A stretch of DNA of 64,000 bases from JBGQOG01 sp052113705 (lineage in GTDB: Bacteria; Pseudomonadota; Alphaproteobacteria; Rhodobacterales; Rhodobacteraceae), in contig NZ_JBGQOG010000002.1 of NCBI RefSeq assembly GCF_052113705.1, positions 372,001-436,000 on the forward strand. The letters run 5' to 3'. Positions 39,998 to 49,344 of the stretch are shown piece after piece. Below the pieces are notes generated by a model. It ran no database searches, was not told the DNA's origin, and was given only the letters and a program-made list of their open reading frames with translations. The translations under genes and the position numbers were made by a program. Position 1 is the stretch's first letter. Every line of letters starts with the position of its first letter.

Positions 39998-41782
39998 TTA
40001 TTCGGTTTCAGGATCAGATGAGAGGTCTTCGCGCTGAATGTCGCGGATGGCGGCGGGGGTATCCTGTGCCTTGGCCAAGGTCCAGCCAATCTGACAGGCA
40101 AAGTCCAGAACCCGGGCGGAAAGTACGATTTGTCGCGCCGCGCGCGGCCGCAACCGGCCTTTTTCCAGATAGACCGAGGGTTCCAGCGTCATATCGGCGA
40201 TGCCATCGTGGCGGAACACCCAGATCTCGCCGCTCTTCAGCGCCATCGAGACCGCCGCGCCGCCCATGTCGAGGGCGGCATCCACATCGGGATGCAGGTG
40301 AAAGCGGATGTCGAAGGGAATCCCCTGCAGGCCCGAGCGCTCCATGATCACCTCAAAGCGGCGGCGGTCATTGGCACTCATCGCGCCCAGAGTATCCTCG
40401 CCGGTCAACACCCTTCCGTCGAGCGAGAGGGTAAGGTCGCGCACATGGGTCATCCCATGCGTCGGCACATAGCCGTTATGGCCAAAGAGGATCTTGGTCC
40501 CCTCCAGCGCATGTTCGGTTTTCACCCAAACCTCGGTGGGCACATCGGTCAGAATGCCCTTGCTGCCGCGCCCGAGCATCCCCTCGGGGCCAAAGCGCGA
40601 GGAGGAATAGCCCTCGATCCCCAGCACCGAATGGCTGGGGGTGGCGCGGCCTGCGCGGTGCCAGTCGGGACCAAAGGCGGCGCCCGAGCCGCAGGAAACG
40701 ATCAGCGGGCGGCGGCCGGAGGTCACCTCCAGCGCCAAGGTCGAGGCATGGGCGTTTTGCGAGGCGATCCCGGCGGGGGGCGGGGCGGCATCCACAATCA
40801 CCGTGGTGCGGCCGCCGTGCAGGCGCTGAAACCCCATCGCCAGCCCGTCGGTGGGCAAAGCGCGCACCCCGGCGGCGGCCAAAGCCTGATCCAGCCGCCC
40901 CTCAAGGCCCCGCCCGCCGCCGTGATAGCGCGCAAGGCCACCATCGGCATGGCGCAGGGCGCGCAGGGTGGGGGCGATGCGGCTGATCGCGGCCAGATGC
41001 GGCGCGGTGGGGCTGCGCCCCGCTTCGCCAAGGGCTGCGGCGGCCCAGGTGAGCAGGGTGAAGACCTCGAGCAGATCCTCGGGGTTGCGGGTGGGGATGC
41101 CGCCATCATGGCTGATCTGCGCATCGCATTCCCGCGCCAGCGCCGCCGAAGCGCGGGCCACATGCCGCTCCATCCCTGTCAGCGCCAGCCCGGCATAGAT
41201 CAGCCCGGTCAGCGCCTCGAACCGCGGCAGGCCCGGCTGGGCGGCGGACCAGCGGCGGCTGAGAAAGGTGGTTTGCTGGGCAAGGCTGCGGAAGAACGCA
41301 TCGGCATGGGCGCGGTCGCGCCCGTTGAGCAGCAAAAGCGCGTGGTTGATCCAGCGGATCAGTCGCCGCCCGGTCAGATCCGGGGTCCAGCCCGGGCCCG
41401 ACCCGCCGCCATAGCGGGCGACCCAGTCAAACACCCAGCCCTGCGCAATCTCGCGGGCGCGGCCATCGCCGACGGCGGCCAGATCGTCCAGCCAGGCGCC
41501 GCCGTGCAGGGCCTCCTCGAAAGCGGGGTCGGGCATCGGCACATCCCAGAGCGGGCGGCCCTTGGCCTCGATCAGATAGCCCGCGAAGAGGAGATTCCCC
41601 GCCAAAAGCTGTTTGCCGCGCGCAAACGAGCCGATGGTGCGTGGCTCCGGCTGGCTGACAAAGCCCGAGGCCGGGCGGCCCGCAGCGGCAATGAAAGCAT
41701 GCATGCGGTTGAAAAGACGCGTGCTTTTGCCCGCGACTTTCCCATTCGTGCCTGCGATTTGTGCCGTGGACCGTCGTGCCAT
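39998..41782 (-). CDS. Heparinase II/III-like family protein
   Basis: A 594-residue protein. The N-terminal half is an alpha/alpha toroid-like domain (WTPDLTGRRLIRWINHALLLL, RNPEDLLEVFTLLTWAAAAL), and the C-terminal beta-sandwich holds the Heparinase_II/III block SQNAHASTLALEVTSGRRPLIV with CGSG and ATPSHSVLGIEG. There is no signal peptide; the start MARRSTAQIAG is basic, so a cytoplasmic place is suggested, odd for a polysaccharide lyase. It sits between rsmB and purH on the same strand, a linkage I remember as conserved across many alphaproteobacteria, and its substrate is unknown. The ATG at 41782 follows GGAGCAGC. Confidence 0.9.
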   Translation of the reverse strand: MARRSTAQIAGTNGKVAGKSTRLFNRMHAFIAAAGRPASGFVSQPEPRTIGSFARGKQLLAGNLLFAGYLIEAKGRPLWDVPMPDPAFEEALHGGAWLDDLAAVGDGRAREIAQGWVFDWVARYGGGSGPGWTPDLTGRRLIRWINHALLLLNGRDRAHADAFFRSLAQQTTFLSRRWSAAQPGLPRFEALTGLIYAGLALTGMERHVARASAALARECDAQISHDGGIPTRNPEDLLEVFTLLTWAAAALGEAGRSPTAPHLAAISRIAPTLRALRHADGGLARYHGGGRGLEGRLDQALAAAGVRALPTDGLAMGFQRLHGGRTTVIVDAAPPPAGIASQNAHASTLALEVTSGRRPLIVSCGSGAAFGPDWHRAGRATPSHSVLGIEGYSSSRFGPEGMLGRGSKGILTDVPTEVWVKTEHALEGTKILFGHNGYVPTHGMTHVRDLTLSLDGRVLTGEDTLGAMSANDRRRFEVIMERSGLQGIPFDIRFHLHPDVDAALDMGGAAVSMALKSGEIWVFRHDGIADMTLEPSVYLEKGRLRPRAARQIVLSARVLDFACQIGWTLAKAQDTPAAIRDIQREDLSSDPETE

Positions 41783-41883
41783 GCTGCTCCGGGCGTCTTC
41801 TTTTGGTCCCCGCGACGGGGAGAGGCTTGCCGTGGGCGCAGAATAGGCCCTGTGTCCGGCGCTGTCACCGCCGAAAACCCGCC

Positions 41884-43167
41884 TCAGGCCCCGCGTCGGC
41901 GGAGAGCGGCAATATAGAAGCCATCCATGCCGCCCAGTTCGGGCCAATAGTCGGGGCGCAACCGCAGCCCGCCCTCGGCCGAAATCCAGTCCGGGTTGAC
42001 GCCGGGCAGCGTCACAGCCGCGCGGTCCACCTCAAGATCGCGGTGGCGGGCGAGGGCGGCGGTGATCTGCGCCTCGCCCTCTTCCGGCAGGAGCGAGCAG
42101 GTGCAGAAGACCAGCCGCCCCTCGGGAGCCAGCCAGCTGAGCGCGCGGTCCAGAAGGTCGGCCTGCAGCGCAAACAGGTGCTTGATGGTGGACGGGTCGC
42201 GCGAATAGGGCAGGTCGGGGTGACGGCGCACGGTGCCGGTGGCCGAGCAGGGGGCATCGAGGAGCACGGCATCAAAGGGTGCGTCGGGTTCCCAATGCAG
42301 GGCGTCATCGGTGAGGCAGCGGGCCTTGAGACCGGTGCGGGCGAGGTTTTCCGACAGCCGAACCATCCGCGGCCCGGAAATATCCAGCGCGGTAACATCG
42401 GCGCCCATCGCCGCCAGTTGCATCGTCTTGCCACCTGGCGCCGCGCAGATGTCGAGCACCCGCGCGCCCGGTGCCGGGGCCAGCGCCCGCGCGGCCAGCG
42501 CGGCACCGGCATCCTGCACCCACCAATCGCCCGCGCCATAGCCCGGCAGATCCGAGACCTGCCCGCGCGCCGCCAGCCGGACCGAGCCGGTGGGCAGAAC
42601 GGTGCCGCCCAAAGCCTCGGCCAAAGCCGCCGGATCGCCGGATTTCGGCGTCAGATCCAGCGGCGCACCGGCCAGATGCGCCACTTCCATCTTCATCGTC
42701 ATCTGCTTGCCCCAGGCCGACATCAGCCGCCCGCGCAGCCAACCCGGCAGGGCGGGCACCGGCAGGGCGGCAAAGGTCTCGGGCGTGGTCTCGGCCACTT
42801 TGCGCAGCACGGCATTCACCAGACCGGCAAAGCTCTCGGTGCGTTTGCCGCCCGAGCGGGCGATGGCCACGGCGGCATTCACCACCCCATGCGGCGCGGA
42901 CCCCTCGACCAGCATCTCGACCGTGGCCATCTGCAACAGCACCTGAATATCGGCGGGGGGTGCGCGGCGCATATGCGGCTTCAGCACCGCATCGGCGCGG
43001 CCCATGTTGCGCAGGGTGGAGAGGGCAAGGCGCTGGGCGCGGGCGCGCTCCTGCACCGGCAGGCCGGTCAGCTGGCCCGCCGCGATCTGATCGGCAAAGG
43101 AAACCCCTTCGATCACTGCGCCTGCCACCAGAGAAAGTGCTGCTGTCCGAGCCTGTTCCGCGCCCAT
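41884..43167 (-). CDS. rsmB: 16S rRNA m5C methyltransferase, RsmB family
   Basis: A 427-residue RNA (cytosine-5) methyltransferase. An N-terminal NusB-like RNA-binding domain (about residues 1-140, with RRAPPADIQVLLQMATVEML and HGVVNAAVAIAR) precedes the SAM domain with VLDICAAPGGKTMQLA, DISGPRM, LLDAPCSATGTVRRHPD and the catalytic cysteine in VFCTCSLLPEEGE. The NusB fusion is the mark of RsmB, which methylates C967 of 16S rRNA in E. coli. It is divergent from a DUF1674 gene and followed by the heparinase-like and purH genes. Confidence 0.94.
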   Translation of the reverse strand: MGAEQARTAALSLVAGAVIEGVSFADQIAAGQLTGLPVQERARAQRLALSTLRNMGRADAVLKPHMRRAPPADIQVLLQMATVEMLVEGSAPHGVVNAAVAIARSGGKRTESFAGLVNAVLRKVAETTPETFAALPVPALPGWLRGRLMSAWGKQMTMKMEVAHLAGAPLDLTPKSGDPAALAEALGGTVLPTGSVRLAARGQVSDLPGYGAGDWWVQDAGAALAARALAPAPGARVLDICAAPGGKTMQLAAMGADVTALDISGPRMVRLSENLARTGLKARCLTDDALHWEPDAPFDAVLLDAPCSATGTVRRHPDLPYSRDPSTIKHLFALQADLLDRALSWLAPEGRLVFCTCSLLPEEGEAQITAALARHRDLEVDRAAVTLPGVNPDWISAEGGLRLRPDYWPELGGMDGFYIAALRRRGA

Positions 43168-43292
43168 GTATCCATCCTGTGCAAGGGGCCTCTTGCCCCC
43201 GTGGTAATGTTTCGGGCGCCGCTGCTTGTGACGCCGATCCCGCGCCCGTATATCATGTGGGCTGCGAATGCCACCGTTCAGAGGAATGCCCC

Positions 43293-43514
43293 ATGTCCGA
43301 CCAGACCCCGAAAACCGGTGCTGAACCGCAATCTGCCGCCGAACGCGCCCGCGATCTGCCGCCCGCCGCCCAGCGCGCTCTGGCCGAGGCCGAGGCCCGC
43401 CGCGCCGCTGCCGCGCTGGAGCCCGGCCTGCCGGTGGAGCTGGGCGGCCGCAACGGGCCGGAGCCGGTCCGCTACGGCGATTGGGAGAAAAAGGGCATCG
43501 CCATCGACTTTTGA
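43293..43514 (+). CDS. DUF1674 / SDHAF4-like small protein
   Basis: A 73-residue protein. The C-terminal third, PVELGGRNGPEPVRYGDWEKKGIAIDF, is the conserved DUF1674 signature also found in mitochondrial SDHAF4, which helps assemble the flavinylated subunit of succinate dehydrogenase. The N-terminal part is Ala/Glu/Arg-rich and probably disordered or helical. No sdh genes are nearby. GAGGAATG precedes the ATG. A succinate-dehydrogenase chaperone role is inferred from the eukaryotic homologue only. Confidence 0.9.
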   Translation: MSDQTPKTGAEPQSAAERARDLPPAAQRALAEAEARRAAAALEPGLPVELGGRNGPEPVRYGDWEKKGIAIDF

Positions 43515-43551
43515 ACCGTCGATGCCGCGGACCATCGTGGCAAGCCGCTGA

Positions 43552-44808
43552 TCAGTCAGACAAACCCGCCGCCGCGCGCCCCGCGTGCCGCCCGGTGGCA
43601 AGACAACCGGTGAGCAGATAACCGCCCGTCGGCGCTTCCCAGTCCAGCATCTCGCCGCAGGCAAAGACGCCGGGCAGGGCCCGCAATTCCAGCCCCTCGG
43701 TCAGTGCCTCCCGCCGGATGCCACCGGCGGTCGAGATCGCCTCATCCATCGGGCGCGGCCCCTGATGGCGGACCGGCAAAGCCTTGATCAACCCCGCCAG
43801 CGCGGCCGCATCGCCGGGCAAAGGCCCGCCCCATTCGCGCAAGAGCGCCAGCCGGAGCGGATCAAACTTCAACGATTTGCGCAGCCAGTTGCTGAGGGAA
43901 TCACGGCCCCTTCCACGCGAAAGACGCCCGGTGATCTCGGTCAGGCTGCGGCCGGGGGCCAGATCCAGCGTCAGCGCGGCCCCGTCGCGGACCGTAGCCG
44001 AGAGCGCATAGATGCCGCCGCCCTCGATCCCCCGCGCGGAAATCACAAATTCTCCACGGCTGACCGGCCCCGTCGGGCCGCCTGCCTGCAGCGCAGCGCC
44101 TTTCACCGGCTGGCCGAAATGCGGGGCCATATGCGCTGACCACGTCACCAGAAATCCCATATTCGCGGGTTTGAACGGCGCGATCTCCACCCCCCGCGCC
44201 GCCAAGAGAGGTGCCCAGGCCCCATCCGAGCCGAGCCGCGCCCAACTCGCGCCCCCCAGCGCCAGAATGATCTGGCGGGCGGTGACGGTTTGCGGCCCCT
44301 CGGGCGTGTCAAAGACAAAGCTGCGGCCCGGGCCGGACGCCGCCGGGGATGTGCCTTCCGCGTCTTCCGCGCCCCAGCCCGTCCAACGCCAGTTGCGCTG
44401 CAGGACGACACCCGCACCGGCGAGCCGTGCCAGCCAGTGGCGCAGGAGCGGAGAGGCTTTCATCTCCACCGGAAACACCCGCCCGGTCGAGCCGGTGAAG
44501 AGATCCACCCCCAACCCTTGCGCCCAATCCATCACCGAAGCCGGGCCGAAGGCGGCCACGATCGGGCGGATCCAATCAGGATCATAGGCGTCACAAAACG
44601 CCGCGAGCGGTTCGTCCTTGGTCAGGTTCAACCCGGACTTCCCCGCCATCAGGAATTTGCGTGCCGGGCTGGGTTTCGCCTCGGCGATCAGCACCCGGCG
44701 TCCGGCGCAGGCAAGCTGCTCGGCGGCCATCAGCCCCGCCGGACCGGCACCAATGACCAGCGCATCAAGGTGGCGCGGCGGCAGGGCGGGCGGCGTGGGG
44801 TCAGACAT
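43552..44808 (-). CDS. HI0933/YhiN-like FAD flavoprotein
   Basis: A 418-residue flavoprotein of the HI0933-like (TIGR03862-type) group. The FAD loop is ALVIGAGPAGLMAAEQLA, then LIAEAKPSPARKFLMAGKSGLNLT, the KxGxSGxGxCNxTN-related signature, RVFPVEMKASPLLRHW, GGASWARLGSDGAW and finally GVFACGEMLDWEAPTGGYLLTGCLATG. The biochemical role is unknown. GAGG lies 5 bases before the ATG at 44808; a GTG at 44814 would overlap that site. It is convergent with the DUF1674 gene. Confidence 0.93.
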   Translation of the reverse strand: MSDPTPPALPPRHLDALVIGAGPAGLMAAEQLACAGRRVLIAEAKPSPARKFLMAGKSGLNLTKDEPLAAFCDAYDPDWIRPIVAAFGPASVMDWAQGLGVDLFTGSTGRVFPVEMKASPLLRHWLARLAGAGVVLQRNWRWTGWGAEDAEGTSPAASGPGRSFVFDTPEGPQTVTARQIILALGGASWARLGSDGAWAPLLAARGVEIAPFKPANMGFLVTWSAHMAPHFGQPVKGAALQAGGPTGPVSRGEFVISARGIEGGGIYALSATVRDGAALTLDLAPGRSLTEITGRLSRGRGRDSLSNWLRKSLKFDPLRLALLREWGGPLPGDAAALAGLIKALPVRHQGPRPMDEAISTAGGIRREALTEGLELRALPGVFACGEMLDWEAPTGGYLLTGCLATGRHAGRAAAGLSD

Positions 44809-45006
44809 GGGCACCTCGGCATCGCAGGTTTTCTTGAGGGGACGGGATCTGGCAGCCGGTGCCAGACGGGGAGCGGCGGGGCCGCGCGGACTATGGTGGT
44901 GTCAAAGACGGCGGATCAGGGGCGGCGGGGATCGGGGAAGGGGGCATCGGGAATGGCGGGTACGGGGCGGCGGTAGCGGGGCAGGCTGCCGCCGGGGAGG
45001 GGCGGA

Positions 45007-46029
45007 TTATTTGCGCGCCATCATCGCCAACCGGACCAGCGCCCGCTCCATCACCGCCATCGCCGGGGCGCGGCTGGAGGACCGCAGGGTGAGGTCGGTC
45101 TCAATCAGATGCTTCAGCGCCTCTTCCAGCCGGAACATCCCCCAGTTCTGCGCCTGCCGCAGCATCCGGTCGCGCCGGGGGCCAAAGATCGGCGGCCGCA
45201 TCCGCGCGATCCCCTCCGCCGGGCCGCCGGGGGCCGAGGCTGCCGCATGCAAGGCCCGGAAATGCCGCAGCGATTGAATGGCGAGCGTCACCGGATTCAC
45301 CCCTTGCCCGGTCAGGCGCTGCATCATCGGCCCCAACTCCCCCGCGCGGCCCTCGGCCACGATGGAGAGGAGGTCATCCACCCCCGCCTCAATCGTCGCC
45401 GGTGCGCAGGCGGCAACATCCGCCGAGATCAAGGGCGTGCTGTCGCCGTATTTATAAAGGCCGATCTTCTCGACTGTCTGGCGGAAGTCACCGGGGTCGA
45501 GATCGCGCGCCAGCGCCACCAGATCGGTCATCGCGGCGGGGTCGATGGCGGTCAGGCCCGCCTTTTGCAACGTCTCTTCGATTTCTTCGCGCGAGGGGGG
45601 ATCATCATAAATCCCAATGGCATAGGCATTGGCGTGGTCTTCGAAAACCTTGCGCAGGGCGGCTTTGGCGGTCAGGTTGCCCGCCGTCACGATCAGCCGC
45701 GCATCATTCGGGTGCCATTCCTCCAGCGCCGCCCTGATCGCGGGGGTGGTGGTCTCGGTCGCATCTTCGACAAAGGCGACACGCAGGCCGGGAAAGAACC
45801 CCTGCGCCTTCATCGCATCCATCAGCGCGGCGGGATCTTTGCGCAGATCGCCCGCGGGGATCCGCGCCAGCCGCATCTCGGCCTCGCCCTCCGGCCCGAT
45901 CAGCTGGGCGATCACCTCCTGCCGCCGCAACGACACCCGCATCGCATCGGCCCCAAAAATCAACAGGCCGGTGCGCGCGGGGTCAGGTTTGGCGAAATAG
46001 CGGCTGGCAGAGGGGCCGGTCAGCTTCAT
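45007..46029 (-). CDS. holA: DNA polymerase III delta subunit
   Basis: A 340-residue clamp-loader subunit. It has LLIFGADAMRVSLRRQEVIAQLIG at the start, then the DNA_pol3_delta domain with FFPGLRVAFVEDATE and RLIVTAGNLTAKAALRKVFED and the C-terminal collar helices (GPMMQRLTGQGVNPVTLAIQSLRHF). Alphaproteobacterial HolA is divergent but this order fits. It is the third gene of leuS-lptE-holA, starting 4 bases after lptE; the same gene order exists in E. coli, which supports both calls. Confidence 0.92.
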   Translation of the reverse strand: MKLTGPSASRYFAKPDPARTGLLIFGADAMRVSLRRQEVIAQLIGPEGEAEMRLARIPAGDLRKDPAALMDAMKAQGFFPGLRVAFVEDATETTTPAIRAALEEWHPNDARLIVTAGNLTAKAALRKVFEDHANAYAIGIYDDPPSREEIEETLQKAGLTAIDPAAMTDLVALARDLDPGDFRQTVEKIGLYKYGDSTPLISADVAACAPATIEAGVDDLLSIVAEGRAGELGPMMQRLTGQGVNPVTLAIQSLRHFRALHAAASAPGGPAEGIARMRPPIFGPRRDRMLRQAQNWGMFRLEEALKHLIETDLTLRSSSRAPAMAVMERALVRLAMMARK

Positions 46030-46033
46030 CGCA

Positions 46034-46540
46034 TTACCGGGGCAGCGAGCTGGAGGTGGCCAGAAGGCGGGTCACGATCTGATCGGCAAGAAGCCGCATC
46101 AGCCGGGCATGCGCGTCATCTTCGGCGGTGCGGGTCGACACGGTCGAGCCCGAGGCGGACCATGAGGTAAAGGAGCTCACATCGCCGTTCAGCAAGAGCG
46201 CATCGGTTTCCGCGTCGCGCAGGCTGTAGCTGGCGCTGCCCGAAAGCGAATAGCGTGTGGTCGCGTTGTCGGGGGTGATCGCCTGGCCGATGGCCTTGGT
46301 TTCCACCTCATAGGCCAGGCGGTAGGCCGGGGCCTTGGCCGGGCCGAGCCGCTCGGACAGGCGTCGGGTCAGCGCGAATTCATCCGGGGTCTTCGGATCA
46401 TCCGCCCGCACGCGGTTCAACAAAGCCGTGCCGCCTGCGCCCGGTGCATAGGCAGGGGTGAAACCGCAGCCCGCCACCGTCGCCACAAGGGCGGCGGCGG
46501 CGCTCAGGCGCAGGAACTGGCGGCGATCAGATGACGACAT
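46034..46540 (-). CDS. lptE: LPS-assembly lipoprotein LptE
   Basis: A 168-residue lipoprotein. The signal peptide carries RRQFLRLSAAAALVATVAGC with lipobox Cys25, followed by GFTPAYAPG, the typical LptE start, and a small alpha/beta body with LAYEVETKAIGQAI and YSLSGSASYSLRD and a C-terminal helix LMRLLADQIVTRLLA. LptE plugs the LptD barrel and helps LPS insertion. Its start overlaps leuS by 14 bases. Low sequence conservation makes position between leuS and holA the best support. Confidence 0.9.
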   Translation of the reverse strand: MSSSDRRQFLRLSAAAALVATVAGCGFTPAYAPGAGGTALLNRVRADDPKTPDEFALTRRLSERLGPAKAPAYRLAYEVETKAIGQAITPDNATTRYSLSGSASYSLRDAETDALLLNGDVSSFTSWSASGSTVSTRTAEDDAHARLMRLLADQIVTRLLATSSSLPR

Positions 46541-49163
46541 TGACGATCCGGCCCGGGACAACGATGAGTTTCTTCGGGCTCTGGCCTGCCAGAACCTTGA
46601 TCACAGTCTCATCCGCCAGCACCAGTTTTTCAACCTCGGATGCGGGCATGTCGCGCGGCACGGTCACATCCGAGCGTTTCTTGCCGTTGATCTGGATCGG
46701 CAGCGTCACGCTGTCCTCAACCAGGAGCGCGGGATCGGCCTTGGGCCAAGGCGCGGTGACCACGAGGCCCGCGCCGCCCAGCACCTGCCAGATGTCTTCG
46801 GCCAGATGCGGCACCATCGGCGCCATCAGCTGTGCCATCAGCTTCATCGCATCACGCTTGGCCGGGTTGGCCGCGCTGGACTTCGACATCGCATTGGTCA
46901 GGCCATAAAGCGCCGCCACCGCCTTGTTGAAGGCAAAGCCCTCAATGGAGCGGGTAACATCTTCCACCGCTTTGTGCGCGGCTTTCAGCAGCGCCAGATC
47001 TTCGGCGCCGCTGGTGGCAGAGGCCTCGCCGCCCGCACCTTCCGAGATTTCATGCGCGATGCGCCACACCCGGGCGAGGAATTTCGACGTGGCCTCCGCC
47101 CCGGAGGCGGTCCATTCCACGTCCCGCTCGGGCGGGCTGTCGGCCATGACGAAGAATCGCGCGGTATCGGCGCCGAAAGAGGTGATGATGTTCACCGGAT
47201 CGACGACGTTTTTCTTGGATTTCGACATCTTGGCCGAGGGGATAATTTCGACCAAGGCGTTATGCGCTCGGAGCCGTTCTATTAGGCCTTCCGGGTCGCC
47301 TTCTCCGATATTCCAGAACGGTCCTTTGAGCCCGACGATCCGTTGATTGCCGATCACGAGTTCTTCGACATCCTCGGGCAGGTGATAGACCGCGCGGCCA
47401 TTGGCGTCGCGGGTCAGATAAATTTCATGCGTCACCATGCCTTGGGTGAACAGCGCATTGAACGGCTCAATCGCTTTGGCGGGCAGATGGCCGGTCTTGT
47501 GCATCGCGCGGGCGAAGAAGCGCGAATAGAGCAGGTGCAGAATCGCATGCTCGATGCCGCCGATATATTGATCGACGTTCATCCAATAGGCGGCATCTTC
47601 GGCCACGGTCGGCGTGGCGGCATGCGGCGCGGTGAAGCGCGCGTAATACCACGAGCTGTCGACAAAGGTGTCCATCGTATCGGTTTCGCGGCGGGCGGGT
47701 GCGCCGCAGCTGGGGCAGGAGCAATCGCGCCAGGTCGGGTGCCGGTCGAGCGGGTTGCCCGGCTGGTCAAAGGTCACGTCATCGGGCAGGCGGACCGGCA
47801 GGTTCTCTTTCTTCTCCGGCACCACGCCACAGGTGGCGCAATGCACCACCGGAATCGGGCAGCCCCAATAGCGCTGACGGCTCAGGCCCCAGTCGCGCAG
47901 GCGGAATTTGGTGACGCCGGTGCCAAAGCCCTTTTCCTCGGCCACGGCAATGGCGGCGGCAATCGCTGCTTCGCCGGTCTGCACCGTCTCGCCTGCAAAG
48001 CCACGGATATAGCGCACGGGCTCGGATTTCAGCGGGGTGTATTCGCCCTTCGGATAGGCGCCTTCCAGCGGCTCGAACACCGGCAGAATCGGCAGGGAAT
48101 ATTTGGTGGCAAACTCAAAGTCGCGCGCGTCATGCGCCGGGCAGCCGAAAATCGCGCCGGTGCCGTAATCCATCAGGATGAAATTGGCGATATAGACCGG
48201 CAGTTCCAGCTCGGGGTTCAGCGGATGCCGCACGCGGATGCCGGTGTCCATGCCCAGCTTTTCAGCGGTCTCGATGGCTTCCTCGGTGGTGCCACCCTTG
48301 CGGCATTCGGCGATGAAGGCGGCCAGCGCCGGGTTTTGCGCCTCGAGCGCCTTCGCCAGCGGATGATCGGGCGAGATGCCCGCAAAGCTGGCGCCCATCA
48401 GCGTGTCGGGGCGGGTGGTGTAAACCTCGAGCGTGTCAAAGCCTTCGGGCGCATTCACCAGATCAAAGCCGAATTGCAGACCGCGCGATTTGCCGATCCA
48501 GTTGGCCTGCATCAGGCGCACCTTCTCCGGCCAGTCCTTCAGACCGTCCAGCGCATCAAGAAGCTCTTCGGCCATATCCGAGATCTTGAAGAACCACTGG
48601 GTCAGCTCGCGCCGTTCCACCAGCGCGCCCGAGCGCCAGCCGCGGCCATCCTCAACCTGTTCATTTGCCAGAACCGTCATATCGACCGGATCCCAGTTCA
48701 CCACGGCATTCTTGCGGTAGACAAGGCCCGCCTCAAGCATGTCGAGGAACATCGCCTGTTGCTGGCCGTAATATTCCGGGTCGCAGGTGGCAAATTCGCG
48801 GGACCAGTCAATCGACAGGCCCAGCGGCTTCATCTGCGCGCGCATGTCGGCGATATTGCCGTAGGTCCAGTCCTTGGGGTGGCCGCCGCGCTCCATCGCC
48901 GCGTTTTCGGCGGGCATGCCGAAAGCGTCCCAGCCCATCGGATGCAGCACGGAAAAGCCGCAGCTCATCTTGTAGCGCGCGACCACATCGCCCATCGTAT
49001 AGTTGCGCACATGGCCCATATGGATGCGCCCCGACGGATAGGGGAACATCTCGAGCACGTAATATTTGGGTTTTGCGGCGTCGCGTCGGGCGGTGAAGAC
49101 ACCGGCCTCATGCCACGCCTCCTGCCATTTTGCTTCGGTGACAGCGGGTTCGTAACGCGACAT
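46527..49163 (-). CDS. leuS: Leucyl-tRNA synthetase
   Basis: An 878-residue class I synthetase. The HIGH motif is in PYPSGRIHMGHVRNYTMGD, followed by the connective editing domain (VYTTRPDTLMGASFAGISPDHPLA, with the conserved Thr/Asp region), a zinc-ribbon-like insert with paired cysteines (CATCGVVPEKK and CSCPSCGAPARRE), the KMSKS loop in AKMSKSKKNVVDP, an anticodon-binding helical domain and a C-terminal domain ending LIVVPGRIVNVVI. Length and order match bacterial LeuRS. It leads the operon leuS-lptE-holA. Confidence 0.98.
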   Translation of the reverse strand: MSRYEPAVTEAKWQEAWHEAGVFTARRDAAKPKYYVLEMFPYPSGRIHMGHVRNYTMGDVVARYKMSCGFSVLHPMGWDAFGMPAENAAMERGGHPKDWTYGNIADMRAQMKPLGLSIDWSREFATCDPEYYGQQQAMFLDMLEAGLVYRKNAVVNWDPVDMTVLANEQVEDGRGWRSGALVERRELTQWFFKISDMAEELLDALDGLKDWPEKVRLMQANWIGKSRGLQFGFDLVNAPEGFDTLEVYTTRPDTLMGASFAGISPDHPLAKALEAQNPALAAFIAECRKGGTTEEAIETAEKLGMDTGIRVRHPLNPELELPVYIANFILMDYGTGAIFGCPAHDARDFEFATKYSLPILPVFEPLEGAYPKGEYTPLKSEPVRYIRGFAGETVQTGEAAIAAAIAVAEEKGFGTGVTKFRLRDWGLSRQRYWGCPIPVVHCATCGVVPEKKENLPVRLPDDVTFDQPGNPLDRHPTWRDCSCPSCGAPARRETDTMDTFVDSSWYYARFTAPHAATPTVAEDAAYWMNVDQYIGGIEHAILHLLYSRFFARAMHKTGHLPAKAIEPFNALFTQGMVTHEIYLTRDANGRAVYHLPEDVEELVIGNQRIVGLKGPFWNIGEGDPEGLIERLRAHNALVEIIPSAKMSKSKKNVVDPVNIITSFGADTARFFVMADSPPERDVEWTASGAEATSKFLARVWRIAHEISEGAGGEASATSGAEDLALLKAAHKAVEDVTRSIEGFAFNKAVAALYGLTNAMSKSSAANPAKRDAMKLMAQLMAPMVPHLAEDIWQVLGGAGLVVTAPWPKADPALLVEDSVTLPIQINGKKRSDVTVPRDMPASEVEKLVLADETVIKVLAGQSPKKLIVVPGRIVNVVI

Positions 49164-49344
49164 CTCGGGCCCCTCATCGGAATTCGTCCGCGCCTGACTA
49201 CACCGGGCGGGGGCAAGAGGTCCAGAGAGCGGCCATCGCCTTTGGTCATTTAACCGTCAGGCGCGGCGGTTGGGCCGGTTGGGATCTGCGTCACAGATGC
49301 CGGGGGCTGCGAGGGCGGCCGGTGCCGCCCCGCCCCGGCGGCGA

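Noticed and set aside
38338..40347. 669-codon plus-strand frame opposite purH
   Set aside because: It mirrors purH codons; purH is unambiguous with full motifs and correct length.
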